Assembly: GCA_963798775.1 (NCBI GenBank)
Contig: CAWCUK010000006.1
Coordinates: 109,218-173,217 of the forward strand
From: CAWCUK01 sp963798775
GTDB taxonomy: Bacteria; Bacteroidota; Ignavibacteria; Ignavibacteriales; Ignavibacteriaceae
Length of the DNA: 64,000 nucleotides
Direction of reading: 5' to 3'
Shown: positions 8,154 through 17,118 of the stretch, piece after piece
Layout: each line of letters opens with the position of its first letter
Position numbering within the stretch: the stretch's first letter is position 1
Position numbers and translations under genes: made by a program
Notes under the pieces: generated by a model
The model's input: the letters and a program-made list of their open reading frames with translations, nothing else
Database searches by the model: none
Told to the model about the DNA's origin: nothing

Positions 8154-10514
8154 TTAAGAATTAGCATCTACCTTAGAATCTGTATAGTATTTTACTTTTT
8201 CAATAAATTCCTGGCTGTCAATCGGCTTCGGAATATAATCTGTTGCGCCGGCTTCCAAACATTTTTCCCGGTCTCCTTTCATCGCGAACGCGGTTAAAGC
8301 TATTATCGGAATTTCTTTATATTCCGGCAAAAGTCTAATTTTTTCGGTTGCTTCAAAACCGTTCATTACAGGCATCTGCATATCCATAAGAATTAAGTCG
8401 AAGTGCTGCTTCTTAACTTGCTCCAATGCTTCGGCGCCGTTTTCTACAACTACAATAGATTCAAAATTATTTTTCTTAAGTAAACGGGTAACTATAATTT
8501 GTGAGTGTTTATAGTCTTCAACCAATAGAATTTTAATTGTATCTTTTTGTGTTTTTAATAATTCCGGCGGTGTTGGTTCATCGTATCGATTTATCATTTG
8601 ATTTATCGTGTCGGATAATTCTTCAATATTAGTACTGTTTTTTTCAAGAAGTTCCTCAAACATTCCGTCTATTTTTTTCAGTTCATCCGCATAATTTTCT
8701 TTCCCGGTGTATATGATTACAGGAAGCTTTGCGAATTTCGGTTTGGTTTTAATTTGTTTAATTAATTCAAATCCGTTTACTTCGGGCATATCAAGATCAA
8801 TAATGGCAAGGTCTAAACTCATATTATCAATCATATCACTGACTTTAGCGGAATGAGATTCGGCGACAGCATTATAACCGGCCTGTATTACTGCTTCTTT
8901 AATTAAATTTAAAGTGGGAACATCATCATCAACTACTAAAATATTCGAATCTTTTTTAAGACGATAGCTAGTTAAAACTTCAACAAGATATTTGTATTTA
9001 ATGGGTTTTACAAAATATTCAACAGCGCCCATTAAAAATGCTTTTTGCTGTTCGGCTTCTACAGAACAGACAATAACCGGAGTATTTTTTGTGTTTTTAT
9101 GTTCACGTATTTTCTTAAGAAGCTCAAACCCATTCGCGTCCGGCAAAACAATATCCATTAATACGGCAAGAAAAGTTTCTTTCTCAATGGTAGCTAACGC
9201 GTGTTCGGCGGAATTTACTATTGTAGGCTCATAACCCCACTTATTTAAATAATTACTTAAAAGTTTTGAAGTCGCGTAATCGTCTTCAACAACCAAAACT
9301 TTATTTTTCTTTCCCGGTTTAGGAAGCGCGCTTAATTGAGATTCTATAGAAGAAACCATTTCCGCTTCCACAGAAAAACTATATGATGTTCCTTTGCCTA
9401 TGCTGCTTGATATATTTATATCGCCTTTTAATGTTTCAATATATTTTTTTGCAAGAGTTAAACCGAGTCCCGTTGTATTACCGAATTTAGAATTTCCTAA
9501 TTCGGAAACGGCAAAAGGTTTAAATACTTCTTTTAATTTATTAGAAGGAATTCCGCCGCTTGAATCGATTATTTTAAAGGACAAACTTTTCTGTCCGGCA
9601 GCGGAAGCCGTAATAGAAATTTTTCCCCGTTCTGTCAGTCGAAGTGATGAAGTAATAATATTTACTAAAATATACCGTAGTTTTTGCGCGTCTACTTTAA
9701 CTGAATCCGGCAAATTTTTATCAATGTTTATTAGAAACTCAATTTTACTTTTATCGATCTTTTCAGAAAATATTTTTACAACGTCTTCAATAAATTTTTT
9801 AATATTAATACTGCTCTGTGCCAATTTTGACTGTCCGATATCTAATTTTGCTAAATCAATTAAATCGTTAATTAAAGAGAGCAGACTAAAAGCGCTGTCT
9901 TTCAAAGTAGCCACATATTCGGCCTGTGAAGAAGTTAAATTATCTTCGTTGAGTAAAGAAGCAAACCCCATTATACTGTTGGTAGGAGTGCGAAGTTCAT
10001 GCGCTATATCAGTAACAATTTCACTTAAAGAAGAGTTTACATCCCCATTATTCCCAATCCAGATTTTTATTAAATTATTTAAAGATTCTCCTATTAATTT
10101 TAAATTATCTCTATCTGTTTTAGAGAAAGGAGTTTTCTTCGCGATTTTAATTAATGTTCTTTCGTTATCGGAAATATTTAAAAATAAACATCCTTCATAT
10201 ATAACAAATTCCGTGGCCTGAAGATCACAATCGGCCATGCTGTTAAAGGCAACCGCGTCGGATTTATCCTTTAATGGATTGCAAACATTGCAAGAATATG
10301 TTGTGTTTTTTATAAATGATTTTTTAGCGTCCCCCGCTTTGCCAAGTACGGTAAGTGAATTATCTTCGGCAACTTTAAAAAATACTACCGCTTGAAGTTC
10401 ATATTCGTTAACTAAAAACTCACATAAAACATCCGGAAAATCGGCTGCTCTATTTAATGCGGTTTTAAGTAAAAAATTGTACTTGGATAAAAAATCTATT
10501 TTGGAGCTTTGCAT
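8154..10514 (-). CDS. Hybrid sensor histidine kinase with three receiver domains
   Basis: The 786-residue protein lacks transmembrane segments, so it is a cytosolic sensor. Residues 1-150 resemble a GAF-like input domain and carry a Cys cluster (SCNVC, ADCDL). HisKA has the phospho-acceptor His172 in DIAHELRTP, and HATPase_c has the GLGLTLAKKYIE G-box. Three receiver domains follow: REC1 (VVEDD, LMDIVLP), REC2 (VVDDD, IIDLDMP) and REC3 (VEDYKHS, LMDMQMP). REC2 and REC3 are separated by a short linker. There is no output domain, so phosphate probably leaves to partner receivers. It is divergent from the receiver-cyclase gene at 10835, which makes those cyclases the obvious partners (inference). 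Confidence 0.9.
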   Translation of the reverse strand: MQSSKIDFLSKYNFLLKTALNRAADFPDVLCEFLVNEYELQAVVFFKVAEDNSLTVLGKAGDAKKSFIKNTTYSCNVCNPLKDKSDAVAFNSMADCDLQATEFVIYEGCLFLNISDNERTLIKIAKKTPFSKTDRDNLKLIGESLNNLIKIWIGNNGDVNSSLSEIVTDIAHELRTPTNSIMGFASLLNEDNLTSSQAEYVATLKDSAFSLLSLINDLIDLAKLDIGQSKLAQSSINIKKFIEDVVKIFSEKIDKSKIEFLINIDKNLPDSVKVDAQKLRYILVNIITSSLRLTERGKISITASAAGQKSLSFKIIDSSGGIPSNKLKEVFKPFAVSELGNSKFGNTTGLGLTLAKKYIETLKGDINISSSIGKGTSYSFSVEAEMVSSIESQLSALPKPGKKNKVLVVEDDYATSKLLSNYLNKWGYEPTIVNSAEHALATIEKETFLAVLMDIVLPDANGFELLKKIREHKNTKNTPVIVCSVEAEQQKAFLMGAVEYFVKPIKYKYLVEVLTSYRLKKDSNILVVDDDVPTLNLIKEAVIQAGYNAVAESHSAKVSDMIDNMSLDLAIIDLDMPEVNGFELIKQIKTKPKFAKLPVIIYTGKENYADELKKIDGMFEELLEKNSTNIEELSDTINQMINRYDEPTPPELLKTQKDTIKILLVEDYKHSQIIVTRLLKKNNFESIVVVENGAEALEQVKKQHFDLILMDMQMPVMNGFEATEKIRLLPEYKEIPIIALTAFAMKGDREKCLEAGATDYIPKPIDSQEFIEKVKYYTDSKVDANS

Positions 10515-10671
10515 GTGGTTCCTAATATTGCGGATGATTATTAGAAATTACTTGAAAATTTAAATCAATTGCAAATATAACTTATAGTAGGGAAAAAGAA
10601 AACTTGTTTAAAGTTTTATGTTGAACAAAAAACTTTCTTTAAAAATATACTAATATTAAAAACCCATTTAT

Positions 10672-10696
10672 TTGTCCTATGTTTGATTTAGGACAA
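10672..10696. promoter_or_regulatory. Inverted repeat in the kinase-cyclase divergent promoter region
   Basis: TTGTCCTA (10672-10679) and TAGGACAA (10689-10696) form a perfect 8-bp dyad with a 9-base spacer, in the 320-base region between divergent starts at 10514 and 10835. No run of T follows, so it is more like an operator than a terminator. A looser dyad (GTAACCCAA at 10727, TTGGGTAAC at 10786, one mismatch) lies on the cyclase side. Confidence 0.5.
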
Positions 10697-10834
10697 TTAT
10701 TAAATTTTATTTATATTAATTACTTTGTAACCCAAAATTTTTATACGGAATGAATAAAAAAAATAAGATTTTCCACCTATTCGTATTGGGTAACCTCTGA
10801 AATTACTAATATAAATTATTTATTGGAAATTTTA

Positions 10835-11953
10835 ATGGAATTATCTGTTAATAGCGTCGGCGAATTATTGAATAAAAAAGCTAATATACTTATTGCCGAA
10901 GATGAAAATATTATTGCTAAAGATATTTCTAAAACAGTTTCCCGCCTGGGTTATAATGTTTTAGATATTGTTAGAAACAGCGGCGATGTAATTAAGAAAG
11001 CAACGGATTTAAAGCCAGATCTTATTCTTATGGATATCATGCTGGATGATGATTCTTCCGGAATATCCGCTGCGGAAGAAATAGCGGAGCATTTCGATAT
11101 TCCCATTGTATATTTAACAGCGCTTGCCGATGAGGAAACTTTGCAAAGAGCAAAAATAACTGAACCTTACGGCTATGTATTAAAACCTTTCGATGCCCCT
11201 ACTCTTAATTCTTCTATTGAAATGGCTCTTTACAAACATGAAATTAATCAGAAGTTAAAACGGCGGACAAAACAGCTTGAAGAGGAAAAGATAAAATCCA
11301 ATAAACTTCTTCATAATATTTTACCCGCCGAAATTGTAAAAGAATTAAGAGACAATGGTATTATTTCTCCCCGTTATTATAAATCGGTTACAATAATGAT
11401 AACAGATTTTGAAGGTTTTACCTCAATTTCTTCAGGTATGCATCCAAGTACATTAGTAAAAGAATTAAACGAAATATTTAAGAATTTTGATTCAATTATT
11501 GACAAATATAATCTTGAAAAACTAAAAACAATGGGAGATTCTTATATGGTTGCCGGAGGTTTGCCTAAAGAAATTCCCGATCATGCAGAAAAAATAGTTT
11601 GCGCCGCACTTGATATGCAAAATTATTTGGAACAGAGAAATATAAATTCGCGATATAAATGGCGAATGAGAACCGGTATTCATACCGGGGACGTAGTTGC
11701 CGGCGTTGTAGGAAAAAATAAGTTTACATACGACATTTGGGGAAATACAGTTAATATTGCCAGCGTTATGGAGCGAAATAGTCAACCTGGCAAAGTTAAT
11801 ATTACTGAAGCAACCTACCTGTTAATATCTGATAATTTTGAATGCGAACTTCACAATAAAGTGGAAATTACCGGAAACGGAACACTTGATATGTATTTTA
11901 TAAATCAGAAGAAAAATGAAACTTTAGAAATTCCACAAGAAAGAACTGATTAA
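10835..11953 (+). CDS. Receiver domain-class III adenylate cyclase, subunit lacking the catalytic Arg
   Basis: The start is ATG 10835 with GGAA just upstream; a TTG at 10823 is the alternative. Residues 10-130 are a receiver with the acidic pair (AEDE), phospho-Asp (LMDIML), Thr (LTALA) and Lys (LKPF). A short coiled signalling helix (RRTKQLEEEK) leads into a cyclase domain from about residue 160. Against the Rv1625c pattern, both metal Asp residues are present (ITDFEGFT, D191; MGDSYM, D235), as are the adenine-selecting Lys (LKTMGD) and Asp (YDIWG), and the transition-state Asn307. The transition-state Arg, four residues later, is Val311 (NIASVME). The product would be cAMP; a homodimer should be poorly active. 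A paralogue follows immediately. Confidence 0.9.
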   Translation: MELSVNSVGELLNKKANILIAEDENIIAKDISKTVSRLGYNVLDIVRNSGDVIKKATDLKPDLILMDIMLDDDSSGISAAEEIAEHFDIPIVYLTALADEETLQRAKITEPYGYVLKPFDAPTLNSSIEMALYKHEINQKLKRRTKQLEEEKIKSNKLLHNILPAEIVKELRDNGIISPRYYKSVTIMITDFEGFTSISSGMHPSTLVKELNEIFKNFDSIIDKYNLEKLKTMGDSYMVAGGLPKEIPDHAEKIVCAALDMQNYLEQRNINSRYKWRMRTGIHTGDVVAGVVGKNKFTYDIWGNTVNIASVMERNSQPGKVNITEATYLLISDNFECELHNKVEITGNGTLDMYFINQKKNETLEIPQERTD

Positions 11954-12145
11954 ATTTATCAAATAAAAACCTGCATATTTTTCGGGTAAGTACGAAAAAT
12001 AATAACTAAATATTAGGAGGTTTTTTATTCCGGTATTGAAAAATCCCCTTTTTCCCACAAAAATTCCGTGAAAATAAATATGGCATATCAGTTGCAAAGT
12101 ATTGAAGTGTTTGGTAATGGTTATGTCTAACAAAAACAGTTATTT

Positions 12146-13209
12146 ATGATAAACGAAATAAAAAGAAAAATATTAATAGTAGAAGATGAAAGTATAATTG
12201 CGATAGATTTAAAAGATCTCTTAAAAGATTAGGTTATGAAATTATTGATATTGTTTCTACAGGTGAAGAAGCTTTGAAGCTTGTTGAATCTGAAAATCCT
12301 GATTTAATTCTGATGGATATTATGTTAGATGGTGAACTTTCCGGAATTGAAACTGCGAAAATAATTTCTGAGAATTATAATTTACCGGTAATATATCTTA
12401 CCGCGTTAACCGATTCGGAAACATTAAATAAAGCAAAATTAACCGATCCCTTCGGATTTCTGTTAAAGCCTTTTGATGAGCGGAGTTTGCATTCTTCAAT
12501 AGAAATGGGAATTTATAAACATAATATAGATACTCAGCTTAAAGAAAAAACTGTTGAGCTTGAAAGAGAAAAAATAAAAACTGACCAGCTTCTAAATAAT
12601 ATTCTACCCTTGGAGATTGTAAAAGAATTAAAAACTAACGGTATGGTTATGCCGAGACATTATAATATGACCACAATTCTTTTTACTAATTTTGAAGGGT
12701 TTACCGATTTATCGCTTAACCTTCCTCCCAATGTTCTAATAAGTGAATTGAATGAAATATTCCATAATTTCGATACGATTATTGATAAATATGGTTTAGA
12801 AAAATTAAAAACAATAGGCGATACTTATATGATTGCCGGTGGGCTTCCTAAAGAAATTCCTGACCATGCCGTACGAGTTGTTTCTGCCGCTCTGGATATG
12901 TTTAAGTTTCTTGAAGAAAGAAACCGCGAATCGAATGTTAAATGGCTGATGAAAGCCGGTGCTAATTCCGGACAAGTTGTAGCCGGTGTTGTGGGGATGA
13001 ACAAATTTACATATGATATTTGGGGCGATTCGGTTAATATCGCAAGCCGAATGGAAAGCAGTTCCGAACCCGGAAAACTTAATATTTCCGGCCATACTTA
13101 CAATTTGATTAAAAATGATTTTGACTGCCGTTATAGAGGTAAATTAAACGCTAAAGGAAAAGGGGAGATTGATATGTACTTTGTGAACGGGCCTAAAAAT
13201 AAATTATAA
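12146..13209 (+). CDS. Receiver domain-class III adenylate cyclase, subunit lacking a metal Asp; frameshifted
   Basis: Translation from ATG 12146 gives a receiver start (ILIVEDESIIAIDL) but meets TAG at 12230. Moving to the -1 frame at 12208-12214 (T TTA AAA) continues without a break through KRSLKRLGYEI and the rest of the receiver (LMDIML, LTAL, LLKPF), a signalling helix and a cyclase domain ending at 13209. An ATG at 12274 would make only a truncated receiver. Catalytic positions: first metal Asp is Asn (LFTNFEGFT, codon 12688), second metal Asp kept (IGDTYM), Lys and Asp selectors kept (LKTIGD, YDIWGD), Asn and Arg kept (NIASRME). It pairs by complementation with the upstream gene. The break may be a sequencing indel, a mutation or recoding. 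Confidence 0.85.
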
Positions 13210-13273
13210 TAGATGATTTAAATAATTCATTATTTTTATTTTCCGGAATCTCCTAAGCCTGTTTATGGTTCTA

Positions 13274-15274
13274 TTAAAAATTAAAATCAAGCTGAAAACT
13301 AAACCTATTATCTAATCCTCCTTCTATTTCTGAGTATCCTGAACCTATGCTTTTATCATATGGTTTAATCGTCTCCGAATATTTCCCGGTAATTGTAAAA
13401 TATTTATAAGGCTTTATTTTAAATATAAAATACCATCGCGTTCCGTTATCATATAAAGCAGTATTCGATAATATTCCCGGCAGATCGTTTTCATATTCAT
13501 AAATTGCCGTACTGAACGACGCGGTATTAAAGAAAATGATTCTGCCGTAAAAATTAAGCCAGTAAAAAGGACGAACTAAAATGTCCTGAAGAAATAGAAA
13601 TCCGTCTTCTTTAGTTAAAGAATTTTTACTAAAAATATTTTTGTATTCAAATCTTCCTTTTAATCTTAATTCTTTTGATACTTCATAAATAAATTCGGCG
13701 CGAATTATTTGTGTTAAAGTTTTTACAACCTTATCCGAATTACCGGTTTTTATAACAGATTCTTTATTCTCATTTTTATATCTAATTCTTGTTTCCACTT
13801 TTTTAAAAGGCTTCGATGTAAGATTAAAAAGAAATTCATTACCCGAAGACGGAAGAGGAATTCTAAAAGTCGGAGCGGGAAACTTAAATTGATCGTAATA
13901 AAAATTTATTATTCCCAAAAAGGTTTTCCATTTAATACCGGTATATAATCCCAATTCATTTTTTGTAGCTCCGGAACGCTCGCCGAATCCGAAACCGTGC
14001 AGATTTTTGTACGATGTAGGGTAATATCGAAAGGAAGTTATGAAAGAAAAATTTCGGCTAATCACAATCTGCATGCCATTTAAGGAAGCGATAGAATTTC
14101 CGTCGAAAGCCGCTTCACCGAAAAAATTCAATTTTCTCCAAATTAAATCATAATTTAAAGAATAGAAATTAAAATTATTGCCTCTTAAATTGCCGCTTGA
14201 GGATGGGGAAAAAGGCTCATTAAACTTAGAATGATAATATAGAATTCCTATACTAAAAAAATCATTAGAATACCCGCCTTCAAACCCTAATAAATTTTCC
14301 TCACCTTTCTTCCGTTTATCTATTTCATTTACGGTCCTGTGCATTCCGTCTACCGGTGTTGAAGTAATTAAATAAGAAACTGAATCAAGATTAGCGTCAA
14401 ATTTATTTTTAGAAATAAAAGCGGTTAGATTTATATTTTCTGTAAGTGATAAATTTACCGCCGCTCCTCGCAAAAATTTATTCTCATCTGCGCTGGTATA
14501 GCTTTTAATATTTGCGTGCTTTCGTTTAACAGGGTAAACCGCGTCGGCGCCTTTAGATATCGCGTACGGGCTCCATAACGCCAAACCTTGGCCGAATTGA
14601 ACCAAATAATCACCGGCTACAAAATAATTTATAATTCCCCAATCTTTAACCGAGAAATGAAAAGATGAAAAATCATTTAAATTATTTTCACCCGGATCTT
14701 TTTCGGCAAGAAACCCCGCTTCAAAATTCTTATTATATTTTATTTTAATTCTGTTATAAAATTTAGCGGCTGAACCGGAAAATTTATTATCACGAAATCC
14801 TTTGCGCATTTGTAAATCATTTATTGATCTGCTCCTAAAATCAATGTTGTAATTATTAATAAAGCTTGATGAGTTATTCCCGCTATATTCTTTTACTTTT
14901 TCAACCGAAATAAAAGGAAGAATCTTTTTTACCAGGTTGTCCGGCAGATTTTTTACTGAATAAAGTTCTTCTTTAGAAAAATATTTGCCGTACTTTTTTC
15001 TATGGTTAAAAATTATTTCGGCGGATGAAAAATCAACAAAAGGAATGGTTTGAAGTGTTTGTATATCGGCTTTATTTATATTTACAGGATTATTAACAAG
15101 TTCTTCATATGTATTAAATAAAGCTTCATTATCGCTTTCTTCATTTGATTCTTGCAGAATATCTTCCAGAATTTGATTAGTTTCAATTCCTGTGGAATCC
15201 TGCTGCGCAAAGTTATATTGAGTAAAATACACAACTAGAGAAAGTATTATAAAATAAAAATTTTGCCGCCCCAT
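13274..15274 (-). CDS. Helix-hairpin-helix domain outer-membrane-type protein
   Basis: The 666-residue protein has a signal peptide (about residues 1-23, ending YNFAQ). Two ComEA-like helix-hairpin-helix units lie at about residues 65-125 (VNINKADIQTLQTIPFV, SVKNLPDNLVKKI). About 500 residues of alternating aromatic beta strands, typical of an outer-membrane barrel, end in FSFQLDFNF with a terminal aromatic residue. This HhH-plus-barrel architecture recurs in Bacteroidota and Ignavibacteria but has no assigned function. DNA uptake is suggested by the ComEA similarity only. It lies 12 bases downstream of a PorV-like gene on the same strand, so the two are probably co-transcribed. Confidence 0.7.
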   Translation of the reverse strand: MGRQNFYFIILSLVVYFTQYNFAQQDSTGIETNQILEDILQESNEESDNEALFNTYEELVNNPVNINKADIQTLQTIPFVDFSSAEIIFNHRKKYGKYFSKEELYSVKNLPDNLVKKILPFISVEKVKEYSGNNSSSFINNYNIDFRSRSINDLQMRKGFRDNKFSGSAAKFYNRIKIKYNKNFEAGFLAEKDPGENNLNDFSSFHFSVKDWGIINYFVAGDYLVQFGQGLALWSPYAISKGADAVYPVKRKHANIKSYTSADENKFLRGAAVNLSLTENINLTAFISKNKFDANLDSVSYLITSTPVDGMHRTVNEIDKRKKGEENLLGFEGGYSNDFFSIGILYYHSKFNEPFSPSSSGNLRGNNFNFYSLNYDLIWRKLNFFGEAAFDGNSIASLNGMQIVISRNFSFITSFRYYPTSYKNLHGFGFGERSGATKNELGLYTGIKWKTFLGIINFYYDQFKFPAPTFRIPLPSSGNEFLFNLTSKPFKKVETRIRYKNENKESVIKTGNSDKVVKTLTQIIRAEFIYEVSKELRLKGRFEYKNIFSKNSLTKEDGFLFLQDILVRPFYWLNFYGRIIFFNTASFSTAIYEYENDLPGILSNTALYDNGTRWYFIFKIKPYKYFTITGKYSETIKPYDKSIGSGYSEIEGGLDNRFSFQLDFNF

Positions 15275-15286
15275 TTTTTCCTAATC

Positions 15287-16138
15287 CTACCTTTTTAAAT
15301 ATTCTTTAATTTTTTCGTTTCTACTTTTTTCATCCCCAAAACTGATTATTAAACCAAACTGATGCGTAAGTCCAAGATCGGGATGTGTAAAAATCGCGTA
15401 ATCTAAACTAAAAAAAGAATAATTTATTCCGATCCCGGCCGAATATTTTGACGGTTCATTCGCGAATCCCGCCCGTAAAGAAAGATATTTTATTATTAAA
15501 TAATCAATCCCGAGCATAAATGAAGCATTATACTTAATATCTTTTTCAACCGCGAAATTTATGGAAAGGGAATTTTCTATATCATAACTAAAACCTGAGG
15601 ACATAATAAAAGGAATTTGATCAGCTTCATTTTTTATGCTTGCCCTGTTTACATTCTGCACCGAAAAACCCCAACGAAAAGATTCGGTTAAATATGCCAG
15701 ACCGCCTAAACTAAAGTAAAAAACAGAAGTATTTCCATAATTTTTTATAGAAATCATCTGAAGATTCGCCGAAGTTCCCGCGAAAAATTTATTTTCATAA
15801 TTATAAGAAAAAGCAAAAGTAAACTTATTTTCACGGTAAAGATCAAATCCGTATGTCATAGCGCCTACAGCAGCGGAACCGAATGAAAACGGCTCGTTAT
15901 AAGCTATATAGCCGTTTGCTAATTCTTCAAAACCAAACGGGGAAGGTGAATAATATAAGCCTATCTCACGCCAATTCATTTGTGCTAAACCGGCGGGATT
16001 ATTAAAGATAGCAAAAACATCATTGCTTAAAGCTACTCCCGAATTTGAAATCGCTATTTGTTTTGCGCCTGGATTATATTGCGAGTAAACATCAAGAAAC
16101 AGTGAAACAACCAAGGCAATGATTAGTATAAACCGCAT
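15287..16138 (-). CDS. PorV/PorQ-like outer-membrane protein
   Basis: The 283-residue protein has a signal peptide (about residues 1-19). The hallmark N-terminal stretch of the PorV/PorQ/FadL-like barrels follows (VALSNDVFAIFNNPAGLA), then amphipathic strands to a short charged tail. In Bacteroidota, PorV shuttles T9SS cargo and PorQ is linked to the attachment complex. Which paralogue this is cannot be decided from motifs, and many such genes in one genome are unrelated to secretion. It is the first gene of the pair with the HhH barrel protein. Confidence 0.65.
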   Translation of the reverse strand: MRFILIIALVVSLFLDVYSQYNPGAKQIAISNSGVALSNDVFAIFNNPAGLAQMNWREIGLYYSPSPFGFEELANGYIAYNEPFSFGSAAVGAMTYGFDLYRENKFTFAFSYNYENKFFAGTSANLQMISIKNYGNTSVFYFSLGGLAYLTESFRWGFSVQNVNRASIKNEADQIPFIMSSGFSYDIENSLSINFAVEKDIKYNASFMLGIDYLIIKYLSLRAGFANEPSKYSAGIGINYSFFSLDYAIFTHPDLGLTHQFGLIISFGDEKSRNEKIKEYLKR

Positions 16139-16224
16139 TGAAATTACTATTTACTGATTGTTGTCTGATAATATCTAAATTCATATATTAAAATCAACAA
16201 TTATTTTTGAAAAACGGGATAAAT

Positions 16225-17118
16225 ATGAAGTTATTCTTTGTTTTACTTTTTTCCTTTACAGCTATTATCTTGCCTCAAGAGCTTAATTGTACGGTTACTC
16301 TTAATACCGATAATATTCCAAATCAAAATCGTGAACTGCTTTCAACTTTTGGACAGGAAGTGGCCGATTATATGAATATGACTAAGTTTACGAATGAAGA
16401 TTGGGGAGGCGATAAAATAAAATGTTCTTTAAATATTTTTATTCTCTCGGCTTCAAGCGATGTTAGTTATACTGCTCAGGTTGTGGTTTCAAGCCAGCGC
16501 CCGATTTATAAATCCGATAGAAATTCACTAATGCTTAGTATAAATGATAACAATTGGACTTTTACGTATCAGTCAGGCCAACCAATGTATGCAAATCAAA
16601 ATACATACGACGCGGTTACAAGTTTTTTAGATTTTTACGCGTACTTAATTATTGGGTTTGATAAAGATTCATGGGACCAGCCCTTAGCCGGAACGCCTTA
16701 TTTTGTTAAAGCGGCTGATATAGCTAATTTGGGAGCCTCAAGTAAATTTTCTAAGGGATGGGAAAGCAGCAGCAGTTCTTTCAGCAGAAGAGGTTTAGTT
16801 GAAGATTTACTTAATGAAAAATACAGGCCTTTTCGTGAAGCTTTGTATGATTATTATTACGGAATAGATTATTACTCTACTAATCCAAAAGAAGCCGTTA
16901 AGCATATTGTTAAACTTGTAAAAACATTAGAATCTTTAAAAGCTAAAATGGATTTGAACAGTGTATTAATCAAAACTTTTTTTGATGCGAAAAGCGGGGA
17001 GATAATTCAGTATCTTAAAAATTATCCTGATAAATCTATATTCGTTTCTTTAAAGAAAATTGATCCTTCACATATTTCTAAATATAATGAGGCAATGAGT
17101 GATGAATCATTGAAATAA
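16225..17118 (+). CDS. DUF4835 family protein (PorD-like)
   Basis: ATG 16225 is preferred because it begins directly with a signal peptide (MKLFFVLLFS); an in-frame TTG at 16207 would add six residues. The 297-residue product matches the DUF4835 pattern: ELNCTVTLNT after the signal, then DKIKCSLNIFI, a YLIIGFDKDSW segment and a GLVEDLLNEKYRPFREALYDYYYGID segment. DUF4835 proteins are often called PorD and are linked to T9SS or gliding, a link established by conservation more than biochemistry. Its 3' end overlaps the convergent cyclophilin gene by 12 bases. Confidence 0.75.
   Translation: MKLFFVLLFSFTAIILPQELNCTVTLNTDNIPNQNRELLSTFGQEVADYMNMTKFTNEDWGGDKIKCSLNIFILSASSDVSYTAQVVVSSQRPIYKSDRNSLMLSINDNNWTFTYQSGQPMYANQNTYDAVTSFLDFYAYLIIGFDKDSWDQPLAGTPYFVKAADIANLGASSKFSKGWESSSSSFSRRGLVEDLLNEKYRPFREALYDYYYGIDYYSTNPKEAVKHIVKLVKTLESLKAKMDLNSVLIKTFFDAKSGEIIQYLKNYPDKSIFVSLKKIDPSHISKYNEAMSDESLK

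Noticed and set aside
9394..10221. Long plus-strand frame (275 codons) opposite the hybrid histidine kinase
   Set aside because: It lies wholly antisense to a kinase with clear HisKA and HATPase motifs, has low-complexity Ser/Leu/Ile content and no recognisable domain. It is a shadow of the AT-rich coding strand.
12274..12330. ATG 12274 as the true start of cyclase 2
   Set aside because: It would delete the first half of the receiver domain, while the missing part is encoded directly upstream in the adjacent frame.
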